Notes: generated by a model from the sequence alone, not told the origin. A stretch of 64,000 nt of DNA from Neoceratodus forsteri (GCA_016271365.2 CM028129.1:461852501-461916500); one strand, 5' to 3'; positions 21,639 through 33,388 are shown, counted from the first letter of the stretch. Program-made: numbers and translations.

Positions 21639-22745
21639 TCAGTCTACTCGGGGAGGGTTCAGCCAATCCCTGCCCATGAGAGATAAGCCAGGTAGGGGCC
21701 ACATAAGATGGTATTGTGAGAGGGTGTTGGAAGCTAAATGGGATAAGTGGTCCAGCTCGGCCACTTTAGACAGGACCTTATAGAGTTCTGAAATAAAGGG
21801 TATCACTGTAGTTCTCCACCAGCAGAGGATAGGCCTCTTAGCTTGAAGACTAAGTATTGCCAGCCATCTATGGTGCTGATGAGTAAGTGTCCTTGTCTCA
21901 GGATAAAGGCCCAGTATCCAGACCAGAAGATCAAGAGTCAAACCAGGGCCCAAGACCTGTTGAGCCAGATCTGAGACAGTCATCCAGAAAGGGAAGAGAA
22001 GTGGGCAGAGCCAGAGTATGTGCACAAGATCTTCTACTCTGGACAGGCATCTCCTGCATTGACTATTGTCCATTAGGTGCATTCTGCGGAGGACCACTGG
22101 AGCCTGGTACCAATGTGAAAAAATCTTATTTTGCATAAGCCTGCTTCTCACATCTGGGTACATCGAGTGGGCATATTTCCAACAGAGTTTCTGCTGAGCT
22201 TCCGAGTGGGGTTTTTGGAGAGCTTACTTCCATTTACATTTAGCTTGAGATGAGTGTGAGGGGAGATGACTCCTAAGGTTGGCATAAATAAGGCGAGCTT
22301 TACCACCTTTATGAGTCAGCCATTTAGCCAGAGATGAGGGCCTTGCCTTGTCCAGCGTAGGATAATGTTTAATATAAGCTAATACTGAGCTCCTAAGCTG
22401 CAGATATTGACAGAAGGCCTACTTACCTAATTGGAATTCCTGGTCTAGATTTGAGAAGGATTTTATACTGTGGCCATCTTCCATCATTAAGTCTTTCAGC
22501 CTAAGGACACCCTTACTCTGCCATAGTGACCAATGCAGAGGTCTGCCATCCACCTTTAAGGATATGTTCCCCCATATAAGGATGGCCAATAGGGGATGTA
22601 GATCTGCCTCCAATTTCTTTTGCACCAGGTGCCATATTTGGACGGAGCTTGCTATCGTGGGGCAAGAGCACAATTGTTGGGAGAGAGGGTTATAGAGTAG
22701 GACTGCCAGTGATTGGGTCTGAGCCGTAGATGCTTCCATATGCAC
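21639..22745 (-). pseudogene. L1/Tx1-like ORF2 C-terminal domain
   Basis: Two frames cover the region after RT: 22,745-22,419 ('LAVLLYNPLSQQLCSCPTIA', 'LHPLLAILIWGN') and 22,163-21,639. The latter contains 'KIFSHWYQAPVVLRRMHLMD', 'CRRCLSRVEDLVHILWLCPL' and 'FWMTVSDLAQQVLG'. The C-x2-C...H-x4-C arrangement is the conserved Cys-rich motif of L1-clade ORF2 proteins. The frame ends at a natural-looking stop after 'LNPPRVD' (21,639). A frameshift separates the two parts. Confidence 0.75.
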
Positions 22746-22927
22746 CCATTGTGGTCTTTTGGAGGTCTATGAGAGAAACCAGTTTAGGGTTTGGGCAGTG
22801 GCAAAAGCCCACTTGTATCCCTCTAGCCAAGGAAGGCCCCACCCTGCTTGTGACCAATGTGATCTAAGTTTATTCCTATTGTATTGGGGTGTAGTGCCTT
22901 CCCAGATAAAATTAGAAAATGTCTGAT

Positions 22928-24080
22928 CTATGATTTTGACCCATGGAGCCAGAGTGCAAGAGGAAGGTGTGAGATAACATAGAGAAGTTTAGGGGCTGCC
23001 ACCATTTTAATCGCAGAGGTTTTACCTGTCAGCGTAAGCTGAAGACCACGCCAGCATGCAAACTCCATTTTGATTTCTTCAAGGAGGGGTTTAAGGTTCA
23101 AATCCCAGAGTTTGGTAAGATCTATGGTAAGGCGGATCCCTAGATATTCAAGGGAATGTGGGTCCCATTGAAGGCCAAGGTGGGTTATCTGATCAGCAGT
23201 ACAGAGACTATTAAGGGACAGTACTTCGGTTTTAGACCTATTCATTTTCAAGCCAGAGTAATTTGTAAACCTGGTAAGGAGGGAGAGTAAGGCTGGGAGA
23301 GAGGTGGGGACATCTACTAGTGCAACTAGCAGATCATCCTCATACATAAACATGGAGAAGGTGATGTCACCAATAGGGAATCCTGCGATATCAGGAGAAT
23401 GACGTATGGCCGTCACAAGGGGTTCCACTGCAAGTATAAATAGCAGGGGAGAAAGGGGGCAACTTTGCCTCATACCCCATCCCAAAGAAAAGGGGGCAGA
23501 CAGGGTAGAATTAGTTAAGACCCTAGCCATTGGGCAAAAATATAGAGCTGCTACCCACTGTCTAAAGTTGTGGCCGATCCCCATGGCATCCAGCACCTGT
23601 TGAAGATATTGTCATTCAAGAGAATCAAAAGCCTTCTCAAAATCTATGGCTACCGCAGCTGAGGGTGAGGGGTGTTTGCCAGCCCCATAGATAATGTTTA
23701 TCAATGAGCGAATGTGGTCTCTACTGAGCCACCCGGGGACAAAGCCAACCTGGGATGGATGGTTAAGGCAGGGAAGTAAGAGGTTTAGCCTGGAAGCCAA
23801 AATTTTTGAAAAGATTTTACTATCTGAGTTAATAAGGGAAATAGGGTGGTAGCTGGATGGAAGAGGGGCATCTTTCCCTTCTTTGGGGAATACGGTGATA
23901 GTCACTTCCCTACGGTATGGAGGAAGAGATCCAGTAATAAGGGCTGAGTCGAAAGCATCACTGAGCAAGGGGGCTATCAATGGTGCGACTAGGCTCCACA
24001 TTTCAGGGGGGAAACCATCCCCACCAGGAGCTTTCCCATGATTTAAATTTTGAAGGGCCTCTGTGACTTCTTGGGGGGCA
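22928..24080 (-). pseudogene. L1/Tx1-like reverse transcriptase, one nonsense codon and YEDD
   Basis: The frame reads 'EALQNLNHGKAPGGDGFPPE' then 'SSYHPISLINSDSKIFSKIL', 'ASRLNLLLPCLNHPSQVGFV' and 'AVAIDFEKAFDSLE'. At 23,612-23,614 a TGA replaces an expected Trp, and reading continues in the same frame with 'QYLQQVLDAMGIGHNFRQWV'. Next come 'GWGMRQSCPLSPLLFILAVE' and the catalytic box 'FMYEDDLLVAL'. The usual F/YADD is YEDD (23,333-23,344), and RQGCPLSP is RQSCPLSP. Apart from these changes the domain is collinear over about 380 residues, so this copy is younger than most others here. Confidence 0.8.
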
Positions 24081-24798
24081 ATGGGGCTTTCCAGGATGGC
24101 TGCTTGCTGAGGTGTTAGGTGGCAAAGAAGGATTTCATAAAGGTGCTTATCTGAGAGTCATCAGTGGTGCCAGATGAAGTATATAACTTTTTGTAGATGT
24201 CTGTCATTATTTCATTGATATGCTCTGGTTGCACTTGCATGGGGCCTCCTTGTCTCCTAAATCCGAGGATGTGGCTCTCTGCCCAGTGTTTTCAGAACTG
24301 ATAGGCTAGCACTTTCCCAGACAGCTCTCCCCCCTCCCAGTATTTATGCCATAGTGTAAGGAGGGCCAGTTCAGCTTTCCTGGCAATTAAGTCATGAATT
24401 TGATGTCGTAGTTGAGTGATCTCCCTGCCTATTGGGGAATGAAGGGTAATATGGGGGCATGCTCTTAAATTTAGCCACAAGCTCTGTGAGATGAGATTCT
24501 AATGATTTGAGCTGATGATTTCTCTGTCATCTTCGATGGGTGGAGTACCCCATAATAGCTCCTCTTATAGTGGCTTTTAATGCCTCCCAGATCAGTGTCG
24601 AGGGAACCAAGGTACTGAGATGGTCTTGTAAAAAGTTAGTTAGTGACCTGTGTCCGAAGCCACTGAGGAAAGGCTGGATCCTGGGAATTAATGAGTCTAG
24701 GCACCAGCATTGAGATTGAGGGGCTGGAGGACTATGAAATAGGTGGAGTTGGACCTGAGCATGGTCCGATATAAGAACCGGGTGTATAGATGTGCAAG
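24081..24798 (-). pseudogene. L1/Tx1-like ORF2 EN-RT linker
   Basis: Minus-strand reading shows the SDH-type end of the endonuclease ('VLISDHAQVQLHLFH' near 24,760) followed by linker sequence with a basic, Leu-rich stretch ('LTLWHKYWEGGELSGKVLAY'). This resembles the L1 segment 'l.....y...G.r.gk.LA..l' before the RT. Stops and shifts interrupt it. It is bounded on the right by the inserted L2 at about 24,799. Confidence 0.6.
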
Positions 24799-26903
24799 AA
24801 GTATGGCCGCCATGCTGGGCGAGTCATCAGTCACTAGTTTTATTTGAGCGCTAGCCGCTAGTTTTATTTGAGCATTTTATTTTGAAATAAGTTATTTTTA
24901 TTTTTGTTCTGTGTAGCTTATTTACTGTTTATTTTGAAATCGTTTTTGCGTGAAATCGTTTGCCATTTGTGATCTTGATTGCCGCGTTTACTCTGTGTGC
25001 CTCGGGGGACAGTCCCCTGCCTGCCTGCATCCTTGTTTTGCCTCTCAGAGTTGGGGAGTAATATGGCACTAAATCTGCATTAGGCGGGCTACTACACGTC
25101 CAGTGTAGTCGTTGGTGCTGGCCACTTTTTCATTGTGGGCTTAGAAGAAAGCTGTCTGGTGTTGTTCCATCGTCGTTCCTTGGCAATTGGGCTGAGCTGG
25201 TTGTTTCCCCCCCTCTCCCCCTTGAGAATTCTTGTGGAGTTGGACTGCTGTTCATTGGGGAGAATGCTGGCAGAATGCTACAAATTGTCATCACCTCGAG
25301 GAACTGATAATGACTTGCTGGTGGATGTGGCTGTTTTTTGGATTTTGGGTTTGTCTGGATTTATCTCCTGGATTACTTCTGGATTGCCTATTGTGGGGAG
25401 CTAGTCTTATGAGTTTTTGAATGTCGGTCCGTGCTCATGTTCAGATCTGCAGACATTTGGAATAAAGCTCATACTTGGTACTGGAGTGCAGGCCTTGATC
25501 CCGGGGCTGGGCTGGTTGTGGTCTGCGGCTTTGCAGGGGCCCTGGATTTATTCTGCCAAGTTGTTGGTGGTGTAGCCCAGTGACCCTTAAGATCCCTCCC
25601 TGGGGACTGCTGGAGAGTGTGCCCGGGGGAGAACTGTTAGCAGGAGCCACAGAACTATACTCGTCCACCCAGAAGGGAGCTTGATGGATTCTGGAGCTGC
25701 TTACACAGATCTGAAAGTACTATATATGAACTTTATGCATCCTGGATATGTGAGCAGGAAAGACCGTGCTGTTGTTTAAATTTGTCTCTTCGCCCTATGG
25801 CTATTTCTGGGTGCTTTCTTTGTGGAGATTTACTGCCTCACGGGGGGAGCTGGGTGTTGTTACACAGCTGGGGAGTTGGCTGGTGTATCTTGCTCCCTTA
25901 GACCCTTGGAAACAGCTGCAATTGTGGCCTTTCTCGGGATCTTTTGGTGTTGGGTTTTTTTTCTCCTGAGAGCTCCTGGCAGTAAGTACAGGGGTGGTCA
26001 CGAAGGATTTTTTTCCAGTAATTGGCAACACTGTATCCCGATTTAGCCCTTGGACTTTTAGTGATTCCTGGTTTTGGCTATTTTTAAATTCCGGGCCTGG
26101 ACTATAAAAGACTGCTGACTTCCTCCTTTTTTGTGGATTATTTCATTTTTCTTCCTGGATGATGAGGTGGTGAGAGGACTCTGCTTCTGTGTACTTTATT
26201 TATTTATCTTTTCTGTTGGAAGTTATAGTTCCTTTCCTGGTCAGTGAAGAGGACTGTAATATTCTCTCACACCATTTGTGAGAGATCTGGAGGGGGACTT
26301 TTATAGTTTCCTTCCTCGCTTACTTGGACTGGAATAATTTAGTTTTGTTTTTTATTCATTGTTATATTATTATAATTTGGTTTAACTTGGCAGTGAGAGT
26401 GCCTTTCTATCCTCTTTCCCCAGTGGTGAGAGGACTTGGGGGGGGGGTAAATTATTCATTGTTTTTGTGTTAGGTTGGGGGGTGAGAGTCCCTAAGCTCT
26501 GTTAGTAGTTCATTTGTTTCGTGGATTATTTTTTATTAAGGGGGAGTTGTCAGGGTCTCTAATTTCAGGCTCTGAATTGTTGTTAGCTAACCTGGGAGTT
26601 GGGTGGAGTTTTTAAACTGTTTTGTTCTTTAGGGGGGTATTATTAGTTTGTTAGTTTTGTATTAGATTTTGTTTATTGTATTTCTATTCTGCAGTTTAGC
26701 TTACAGAATGTACTGGCCTTCAGCCCCTACAGTTGTGCTCTACTCATCCTCCTCTCTTCATGCCCTTCACCCTTTTTATTCTCCCCCACTTCAGTATGAG
26801 ATCTACCAGCAGTGTAGAGTGCTGGGTATTGTATGTAGGCGGGGGATAAGGGTGTGGGGTTGTGAACAGGGGAGGATGATCAAGGGGGGGTCATCGTATT
26901 TGG
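24799..26903 (+). other. L2 5' region
   Basis: This holds 2.1 kb ahead of the first recognisable ORF2 residues. There are several frames of 60-90 codons but none with a known ORF1 domain. It starts in CpG-containing sequence ('gtatggccgccatgctgggc') with a duplicated 'ctagttttatttgagc', which could be the promoter end. T-rich and G-rich tracts dominate the 3' half. Confidence 0.4.
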
Positions 26904-27951
26904 GTGGTTGGTACCAGAAGGCGCACTGGGGTGAAATGGAATCCTGATCGTGGTTTTCCATGTTTGGTGCCCATACCCAAGGGCACCACCGATTACGGTG
27001 GACAGATGGCCTGTGCAGCCCGCGAGGTTTGTCCAACTCGGGCGGTGTTGTGCAATGCCAGGTCCATTAAAAACAAGACCACAATTATTGCTGATCTTTT
27101 TGGTAAGGTGGACCTGGCTTGCATTATCGAGACCTGGTTGGATGATAATTCTGGCCCCATTTTGGAGGGGTTGTGGTCTGTTTCAAGACCAAACTCGACC
27201 TCATGGAGGTCCTAGTGGGGGGGTTGAGTCCTTTGAGTGTATAGTTGTAGCAGGTGTGAGCTTTCAAATCACCCTCATTTACTGTCCACCCGGTGATGAG
27301 AAGCAATTCCTTCAGGAAGTGGCAGACTTCATCATCGATATGGTGTTCGAGTCACCCAGATTGATGGTTCTGGGTGACTTCAACGCCAGGGTCGATGATG
27401 AACTCTCGCAATTTGGTCAACACTTCCTCCAGTTAATGACAACGCTGGGCCTTACACAGGTGGTTTCCTCTGCTACACATAAATGTGGACACTTTTTGGA
27501 CCTAATCTTCCTTCTAGGGGTTGAGGCATCTGATGTGGGGGTGGAACCGGTCGGGTGGTCAGATCATTACACCATGAGGTTTAGTTTTTCCTTCCTTTCT
27601 AGAAGGCCTACACCTAAGGAGTTGGTCAGATACGGCCCTTTGTGGGATATAGATCCCCAAGGCCTCGCAGCAGTGCTTGATATCTCATCCCCCGTGTTGG
27701 CAAGCAGTGATCCAGAGACCCTCGTGTCGGCCTATAACACAGCCATTGTAGGGGCTCTGGATTCCATTGCTCCAGTTCATGTTCGACCCCTCTCCCTTCG
27801 CCCCAAGTCCCCTTGTTTAGGTGGGTCATTGAGGGAGATGTGGAGACAGGGACAAAGGTTAGAGCGTTGCTGGCGAAAGTCCGCCCTTGATGCCGACCAC
27901 CTTAGATTGATGGATCATTACTCGGTCAATCAATCTGCAATCACCCAGTAA
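26904..27951 (+). pseudogene. L2 AP-type endonuclease domain
   Basis: The N-terminal part reads 'RAVLCNARSIKNKTTIIADL' and 'VDLACIIETWLDDNSGP' (catalytic Glu in ETW). A frameshift near 27,205 moves the reading to the frame giving 'SFQITLIYCPPGDEKQFLQE', 'RLMVLGDFNARVDD' (GDFN box) and 'GVEPVGWSDHYTMRFSF' (SDH box). Three endonuclease signatures are therefore present in order with normal spacing. The frame continues into the linker and ends with a stop at 27,949, before the RT frame at 28,018. Confidence 0.82.
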
Positions 27952-28017
27952 GAAGGCAGAGTTCCTGTCCAGAGAGATTGCAGTTGCTCAGTATCGACCA
28001 GCTCAGCTGTTTCGAAC

Positions 28018-29181
28018 TTGGACAGACTGTGCAACCCAGCCTGTCTACAAGTTCAGAAAGCCTTTTCGCAATCGGAGTGCGATGAGCTTGCTCGGTTCTT
28101 CGTAAATAAGGTGGCCGACATTAGGGCTGATCTGCTGCCATCACACTCCAGGGAGGTTGCCATGAACAGGTGTGAGATCACGGTGCATCAGTTTTCCTGG
28201 AGTTCCTTCGGTCAGCTGGAGTTCATTGATGTCATGAGGATCGTCCGGTCTATGCGCCCTATGTGCTGTAGTTTGGACCCTGGACCAACCTCCCTAATTC
28301 TGGGTTGTATTGATATCATTGGTCCAGTCCTTATGCAGATAGTCAGGTGCTCGGAATCTGGTGAGTTTCCCAGCTCCCTGAAAGAGGCAGTGGTGACACC
28401 CCTCTTGAAGAAAGCTACCTTGGACCCTGACTATCTCGCAAACTACAGATCCATCTCTAACCTTCCCTTTGTTGGGAAGGTGATTGAGAAAGTAGTCGCT
28501 GAACAACTGGAAGACCATTTGACCATCCATGACGTCTATGAAGCCATCCAGTCCGGTTTTCGTAAAAGACGTAGTACCGAGACAGCGCTGGTTCGGGTGC
28601 TCAATGATCTCCTGATGGCCAGAGATCAGAAGAGTCGGTCCATTTTGGTTCTCCTCAACTTTTCTTCAGCTTCTGATGCCATAGATCACATGGTGTTGAT
28701 AGAATGCCTGAGGCTGTTCTGTGGTATATCTGGAAACGTCTTAAGATGGTTCACATCATTCCTCACTGGGAGATCACAAAGAGTTGTGTCTGGGGTTTTC
28801 TCCTCGGATTCAATGTCTTCGTTGTGTGGGATGCCTCAGGGTTCAGTATTGTCACCCATGTTATTTCCGGTGTGTATGCTACCCATCAGAGACATTGTAA
28901 GGAGGTATGGGCTGAGGTTTCACTGTTACACATTTGATACCCAGCTGTACCTTTCTTTGGCCCCCGACCAGGAGGGAGCTCTCTCAGTCTTTAATAGCTG
29001 TCTAAAAGAAATCCAGAAATGGATGAATTCTAGCTGGCTGAGATTTAACTCTGATAAGACTGAGGTACTGGTTGTGTACCCGGGTCGACAGATGGGGGGT
29101 TGGGTGATGGTGCGTCTTCCAGAATTTTTCTTGGTGGAGTTTCTCTCCCGACCTCTGAACAGGTGCGGAACCTCAGGGTAG
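28018..29181 (+). pseudogene. L2 reverse transcriptase, catalytic Asp residues lost
   Basis: This 387-codon frame covers RT 0-7: 'CCSLDPGPTSLI', 'LKEAVVTPLLKKATLDPDYL', 'YRSISNLPFVGKVIEKVVAE', 'IQSGFRKRRSTETALVRVLN', 'CGMPQGSVLSPMLFPVCMLP' and 'HCYTFDTQLYLSLAPDQ'. The first catalytic motif is 'LLNFSSASDAID' instead of 'LLDLSAAFDTVD', and YADD is YTFD (28,927-28,938), so at least two metal-binding Asp are gone although the frame is long and open. The ATG at 28,018 lies mid-domain and is not a real start. The frame shifts near 29,170 into the C-terminal piece. Confidence 0.88.
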
Positions 29182-29783
29182 TTCTTGATGATGGGCTGAC
29201 ACTGCACTCACAGGTATCAGCAGTCATCAAGACTTCCTTTTATCATTTTAGGAACACCGCCAGGGTTCAGCATCTTGTTCCGTCTGCCGACCTGCCAATG
29301 TCAGTCCAAGCCTTCCTGTCCTTGTGCCTGGATTATTGCAACTCCCTTTACCTAGGGCTTTCTGGGGTTGAAATCTGTCACCTGCAGCTAGTGCAGAATG
29401 CTGCAGCCTGGCTTTTGACAGGTTCTGGTAGGTCTTGTCACATTACTCCGGTGCTGCGCGAACTGCACTGGCTGCTAATTCGGTGGCGGATCACCTTTAA
29501 AGTCAGATTGCTGACTTTCAAAGCCCTACACGATCTGGGACCAGTCTATCTGAAAGAACTTCTGGTTCCCTATCTCCCTAATCGATCACTCCGCTCAGCC
29601 GATGAGGGGTTGCTAGAGGTACCAAGGGTGAATTCGAAATCTTTGGGTGCTCGGGCTTTTGCATATGTGGCTCCTACCCTTTGGAATTCTCTACCCCGTT
29701 GGTTGTGGAAGTGCACTTCTGTGGAGGCCTTTAAGAGAGGTTTGAAGACTTTTTTATGGAAAACTGCATTTTTGGAATATTGA
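29100..29783 (+). pseudogene. L2 ORF2 C-terminal region
   Basis: This carries the classic L2 C-terminal signatures in order: 'VRNLRVVLDDGLTLHSQVSA', 'SLCLDYCNSLYLGLS', 'LQLVQNAAAWLLTGSGRSCH', 'ITPVLRELHWLLIRWRITFK', 'LPNRSLRSADEGLLEVPRV' and 'ARAFAYVAPTLWNSLPRWLW'. It ends 'FKRGLKTFLWKTAFLEY' at the natural stop (29,781-29,783). It is almost collinear with intact L2 proteins. The true frame begins at about residue 20, where it takes over from the RT frame after a 1-bp shift. Confidence 0.88.
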
Positions 29784-29928
29784 TTGTAAAAACTGTTTTG
29801 ACAAAGTTGTATTTTTTAATGATTTATATTGTTTTAATCTGTATTTATGTACGGTGCCTTGGCAATTGAAAGGTGCCCTATAAATAAAATGATTATTATT
29901 ATTATTATCACAGCATCATTGATGTCCT

Positions 29929-30580
29929 TCATGATTGAAGGGGATATAAGCCAATAGTCCATCTGACTAAGTGAACTGAATACCGGGAAAAAAAAGTATA
30001 ATCTTTATCCCTTGGATGTAGAATACGCCAGGGGTCCAGTAGCCCCATATCTGATATCAGTTGTTTGAGATAGAGTTGGGCTTCCTGATGAAAGTCTGGG
30101 CTAAGGGAAGTATGATCTAAAAGGGGATCCAAGGGGAGATTAAAATCTCCGCCTATTACAGGGACATGCGGAGAGGCTAGAGAGCTTAAAGCTTGTGCCA
30201 GTGAATGGAAATCCTTTGACTGATCATCATTAGGGCCATACATGTTGGCTTCCACCAGGGGACCTGATGGAGTATCAAGAATAGCTACCACCCACCTGAC
30301 CTCCCCATCTCATTGAACTTTAAGTTGTGTCCATTGGAGGGTTTTGTGAAGTAAAATAGCTACTCCCCGTTTGCGGGTGGGGGCAGAGGATGAAATAATC
30401 TGTCCCACCCAAGCACCTTTCAAGTGATAATGGACCAGTTGTTTCAGCTTAGTTTCTTGAAGCAGGGCTACCTGCATTCACAGTCTTTTAAGGTGGTTTA
30501 ATACCTGGGAACATTTCATAGGGGTATTGAGGCCCCGGACGTTCCAGGTGACATAGCGAGTTTCAGCCATAATAAAGCAT
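29929..30580 (-). pseudogene. L1/Tx1-like ORF2 endonuclease, N-terminal part
   Basis: From about 30,570 the minus strand reads 'ETRYVTWNVRGLNTPMKC' (WN.RGL box), then 'VALLQETKLKQLVHYHLKGA' (catalytic Glu), 'TRKRGVAILLHK', 'ANMYGPNDDQSKDFHSLAQA' and 'VPVIGGDFNLPLDP' (GDFN box). At the end is 'YTFFSRYSVHLVRW', in place of 'yTffS..h...SRIDy'. One or two stops break the frame near 30,300. The remaining SDH motif is 5 kb away on the other side of the L2. Confidence 0.8.
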
Positions 30581-31345
30581 TAGTGATTCTGGTCTACTAG
30601 GAAACAAGCTATGTATAGCAGCAAAGTCTGTGAATGGCAGGCAGCCCCAGTTCCTCCTAATCAGGAGAGCTGTAAAATCTGAGGTGAACACAACCGGGCA
30701 AAATGCTCCCTATACATGGGTGACCCCCCTCTTAAGCACACAGTTATTGCATTCTGGACATCCAAATAAACTATTGCACCTTGTTTAAAACAATAATAAG
30801 TTGTAATAACATGTAAAGAACTATATACAAAATCTGGCCAATCTACAGCCATTGGGAGTCCCAGAGGTGTTAAGTCAGCATCCAAAGGCACACGACATCC
30901 TCTAATATCCATGGGGGTATGGCCTAGGGTCAAAATAAACAACTTCTAAAAGGACATCCTGCCCATACTAGTGGGGAGCAGGCCAAAATGGAGACCATCT
31001 TATCAGCCGTAAATAAGAGCACCCCTGAGACTGCAAATCTCTGGGTTGTAGGTGGTGGGACATCCCCTACCCTGTATCTCATTTATAAGGCTAGGTGAGG
31101 GGCGAAGGGATATGTGCTTAATAATTCTCAGCCATCATTATAATCTATGCTGAGGCAAGAGGTAGTAATAATAAATGCAAAAAAGAAAAGGTGGGAGAGC
31201 CCCTACCTTCCATCCCCCTCGCGGCGGTACCACCACCTAAGGCATTGGTTCAGTTTACTTATACCCAAACATTCTTACAATGTCATCAGTCCAGGGGTTC
31301 AAACCCGGGTCCAGGGAGACTCTTTACAGTGTTCATGTTGTCATC
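30581..31345. other. L1/Tx1-like ORF1-ORF2 spacer
   Basis: This stretch lies between the end of ORF1 and the first endonuclease residues on the minus strand. It holds short frames only, without a recognised domain. The spacing is longer than typical for L1, so it may include a small unrecognised insertion. Confidence 0.35.
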
Positions 31346-32690
31346 TCATGGGTCAACAGTAGATGACTTGATTGCAGTGCATGAGCCACTAGCAACTACT
31401 TGTGCCCAGGATTTACTTTGGTCCATGGTAGTCACAGGCCTTGAGGCCTCCACCCCTGCCAGTTCCTTCTTTTTCCCCTGCAGTGCATCTTGTGAGATAC
31501 CAGGGTCCTGTAACTCTGTTTGTAATATCACATAAGGGTTAGGGGTAAAGAAAGTCTGTAATTCCAAGGAGTCTTGCTGGTCATGGGGTTGGTCCAGGTA
31601 TTCTACCACCTGTGGCCTCGGAGATCCAGCTTGATTAGCTGGATGTTGTTGGCAGGACTGTTGATGGGAAGGATGCCATTTCCTTGACCTTGGGGGTAAA
31701 GATGCCTCAAAGACCAACACATCAGGGTCTATTGTAACTTGCTTGGGGGTAGAAGTGATTTCTGTTGCTGTCGGAGAAGGTGAGCGATGTAATGGCTCAC
31801 CTTAAAAGTCTGACCCCCTAAATTCAGTGGGGTGTCTGGCCTGCAAGAAATCCATCAAACTCTCCAGGTTTCAAACAGGAGAGGAGACCCATTATAAATG
31901 ACCTGCATGGCCGCTGGGTAACGCAGGGAGTAGAAGTAGTTTAGCTTTTGTAGTTGTCTCCATGCTGTGGTATATGCCTTCCAGCGGTTCAAAAGTTCTT
32001 TAGAATAGTCCTGATAAATTTGAATTAGATGTCCCTGCCAGGCAACTGTTCCTGCAGATCTGGCTGCTGCCCCATAGCATCTTTTTGCTGAAAGTCCAGA
32101 AAGTGAGCTAAGAGGGGTTGGGGCTGTTCGCCCGGCCCAGGCACCGGAGAAAGAGAATGATGGGCCCACTCTATCAGTAGATGGAGATCTGTTGGCAAGT
32201 TAAGCAACTTCAGAAATGTTGTCTGCAGAAATTCAGTGGCTGATTTCTGTTCTGGGCCTTCCGGGAACCCCATGAACCGCAAGTTATTGCGATGACTGCG
32301 GTTCTTGAGGTCGTCAACTTTGTTTTGTAGGGTATAAATGATTTTAGACTGTTCCCTCAAAGTGGCCATTATTTCTTGGAGGGCCGCATCGTGGGAGGAG
32401 AGTCGCAGCTCATTATGGAAGATCCTGACCTCAATCTCTTGCAGGGTCTGTTTCGTGGCATTAACTGCAGTTGTTAGCTGTGCCATTTGGGTCATGAGCT
32501 GGCTGAACATTAGCTCTGTTCTTGATACGTCCTCTGAGGCCTGCATAATGGAGGTCACCCTGCAGATCCACTGTAAAGAGAAAGAAACAGTTTCCAGATG
32601 TAAGCACTCGCTAGGTAAGTTCACAGACTTGTGTCCAGGGAATTTCTCTCTGCTATATATTAGATTCAGGCAGAAATAGAAGGTCGACAT
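31346..32690 (-). pseudogene. L1/Tx1-like ORF1 (coiled coil, RRM, C-terminal domain)
   Basis: The frame from 32,690 has a heptad-rich segment ('ELMFSQLMTQMAQLTTAVNA', 'LQEIMATLREQSKIIYTLQN'). It then enters the RRM with 'LKNRSHRNNLRFMGFPEGPE' and 'HLLIEWAHHSLSPVPG'. After a frameshift near 32,080 the C-terminal domain is visible as 'LIQIYQDYSKELLNRWKAYT' and 'FYSLRYPAAMQVIYNGSPL' (31,855-32,050). The downstream piece (31,346-31,720) is lower-complexity, Gln/Pro/Ser-rich. The protein would form trimers that bind LINE RNA. The domain order is exactly that of L1-group ORF1p. Confidence 0.78.
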
Positions 32691-32784
32691 GTTGGATATT
32701 GAACAAATTAGTCCCTGTGTTCCAGAAACTAATACATTAGATGTCCATGTTGTGTCAGGGCCAAGCCATGCCCCTCAGGGGACA

Positions 32785-33388
32785 ATTTTCTTATGTTCAA
32801 TGGCACCAGGGGTGGGCTCCCCATATTGTACAGTGAAAATAGGTGGGGTGGGGTAGTAGCCAGCAAAGGAGTAGGGCACCTCTGTGTTAGAAAATTAACA
32901 AGGAAGGGGTGGGAGGGATTGGGGGATGGTTTTCTTATGTTTGATGACACTGGAGGTAGGCTCCCTGATATCACACAGTGAAAACAGGAGGGGGGGGTAG
33001 TAGCCAGCACTAGGGATTGGGCACCCCAGTGTCAGAAAATTAAATAGGAAAGGGTGGGAGGGATTGAGGGATGGTTTTCTTCATTTCAGGTTACATTGGG
33101 GGAGGAGGACCACAGCAGGCTGAACATAATGGACCTGCTCTGCTTGCTGGGCAGTGTAATGCAGATCAAAGGAAAGAACCACCCTGTGATTGGCTGGCTC
33201 TTTCCTTTGAACTACACAAAGTTTCCACCCAGCAAGACCAGAACAGTGTCATGATCAGTCTGGCAGATGTTTCGTCTGACACTGATGAACCTCTTGCAGA
33301 CTGCCCTACATTGGACAGACAGTGACATACCTCTCAAACCTTCTATCATACCACTGTGTTTGCTTTGTGCAAGCATAAGGGCAAACAT
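32785..33388 (-). repeat. Family-P repeat, copy C, segment 3
   Basis: This resumes after the L1 insertion with 'attttcttatgttcaatggcacc', then repeats of 'ggctccc(c/t)', 'cagtgaaaa.agg', 'gtagtagccagca' and 'ggttttctt.at/atttc' (period roughly 110-130 bp). The final ~100 bp ('tgacatacctctcaaac...gtgcaagcataagggcaaacat') align with the right end of copy D ('tgacacacctccgaaaac...gtgcaagcaaacat', ending at 49,104). Without its insertions, copy C would be about 2.5 kb. Confidence 0.6.

Larger units (their letters stand above)
24799..29908 (+). mobile_element. L2 LINE, about 5.1 kb, inserted in the L1/Tx1-like endonuclease
   Basis: This plus-strand LINE has a ~2.1 kb 5' region, AP endonuclease (26,904-27,951), RT (28,018-29,181), C-terminal region (29,100-29,783) and a tail 'ggtgccttggcaattgaaaggtgccctataaataaaatg' followed by (att)n at 29,830-29,908. 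This tail is diagnostic for the L2 clade. On the minus strand the host endonuclease reading is interrupted after 'MKDINDAV' and resumes as 'SIHPVLISDHA', so the insertion sits between the last two endonuclease motifs. No convincing target duplication is visible, as is usual for L2. Confidence 0.85.
21149..32784 (-). mobile_element. L1/Tx1-like LINE, near full length, split by an L2
   Basis: This minus-strand two-ORF LINE has ORF1 at 32,690-31,346, endonuclease at 30,580-29,929, then (beyond an inserted L2) RT at about 24,100-22,928 and the C-terminal region to 21,639. The 3' UTR runs to 21,149. 'attttctt' is present at both edges (21,141-21,148 and 32,785-32,792), a plausible short target duplication. 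The host repeat resumes exactly there. Protein signatures (RRM-type ORF1, 'CRRC...G.l.H..w.CP...fW' after RT) place it in the L1/Tx1 group. Confidence 0.78.

Noticed and set aside
26950..27951. 333-codon ORF as a host gene
   Set aside because: It contains the GDFN and SDH boxes of an L2 endonuclease and is collinear with the L2 RT that follows.
31191..31535. Plus-strand ORFs over the L1 ORF1 region
   Set aside because: Antisense shadows of the minus-strand ORF1 C-terminal region.
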